Positions 63,901 through 64,000 of a DNA stretch of 64,000 bases are shown here, piece by piece. Origin of the DNA: Pegoplata infirma (Eukaryota; Arthropoda; Insecta; Diptera; Anthomyiidae); NCBI GenBank assembly GCA_963921195.1, contig OY992536.1, forward strand, positions 90,253,007-90,317,006. Reading direction: 5' to 3'. The notes below the pieces were generated by a model. It had not been told where the DNA came from, did not search any database, and saw only the letters and a list, made by a program, of their open reading frames with translations. Position 1 is the first letter of the stretch; each line of letters opens with the position of its first letter. The position numbers were made by a program, and so were the translations under genes.

Positions 63901-64000
63901 CAGAAGAAGTTAAAAATCGCAAGAGGAAGGTGCCCACTAACGTCTCCCACCAAACCCCCCCCCCCCCAAAAAAAAAGACGACCCTGGATTTTTTTTATAT

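Noticed and set aside
63950..63975. C-run followed by A-run as a structured element
   Set aside because: A simple homopolymer junction at the end of a mini-me-like copy, likely replication slippage; it may also be a sequencing weak spot.
1..64000. CRISPR arrays, operons, ribosome binding sites
   Set aside because: Tandem and inverted repeats here have transposon or satellite structure, and the genes are spliced nuclear genes; no prokaryotic features are present.

Overview
This looks like an AT-rich nuclear DNA segment from a higher (brachyceran) fly. I infer this from two Drosophila-like chromatin genes, (GTCY)n-containing 'mini-me'/DINE-1-type repeats, and very heavy loading with short DNA transposons. 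A blow-fly-like calyptrate is a reasonable guess, but the species cannot be read from the window.

Only two host protein genes are supported, both on the + strand. The first is l(3)mbt (ATG 10327, stop 28489, 4 coding exons, predicted 1620 aa). It encodes a glutamine-rich N-terminal region, an acidic stretch, an FCS zinc finger, three MBT repeats, a C2HC finger and a SAM domain. The second is without children, woc (ATG 39298, stop 61119, 11 coding exons, predicted 1574 aa). It encodes an acidic N-terminus, nine MYM-type zinc fingers, AT-hook motifs, a proline-rich stretch and a C-terminal DUF3504/Crypton-recombinase-like domain. All splice phases join in frame. Both products are nuclear chromatin regulators. 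As I recall, both genes lie near 97E-F in Drosophila melanogaster, so the pairing is probably old synteny.

Layout: 1-9765 is repeats (a tRNA-like SINE, an I/LOA-like LINE fragment, and a nest of hAT-like and TA-target elements). 9766-10326 is the 5' region of l(3)mbt. 10886-22491 is its 11.6-kb intron 1, holding a minisatellite, a mini-me-like repeat, four hAT-like elements, a pogo-like MITE and a 5'-truncated LINE. 28500-35600 is a MITE-rich intergenic zone. 35600-39238 is the presumed 5' region of woc. The woc introns hold further mini-me repeats, inverted-repeat elements and two tandem arrays. 61120-64000 is the 3' flank.

The most interesting signal is in the mobile DNA. At least six elements have exact 8-bp target duplications and hAT-like termini, and two more have near-matching ones. 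Each carries its own short word repeated along its ends. Several nested insertions can be dated against empty copies of the same host repeat inside this window, which gives unusually secure boundaries. The LINE at 17.4-19.3 kb has a 74-bp perfect palindrome at its 5' junction, suggesting that reverse transcriptase jumped onto flanking target DNA.
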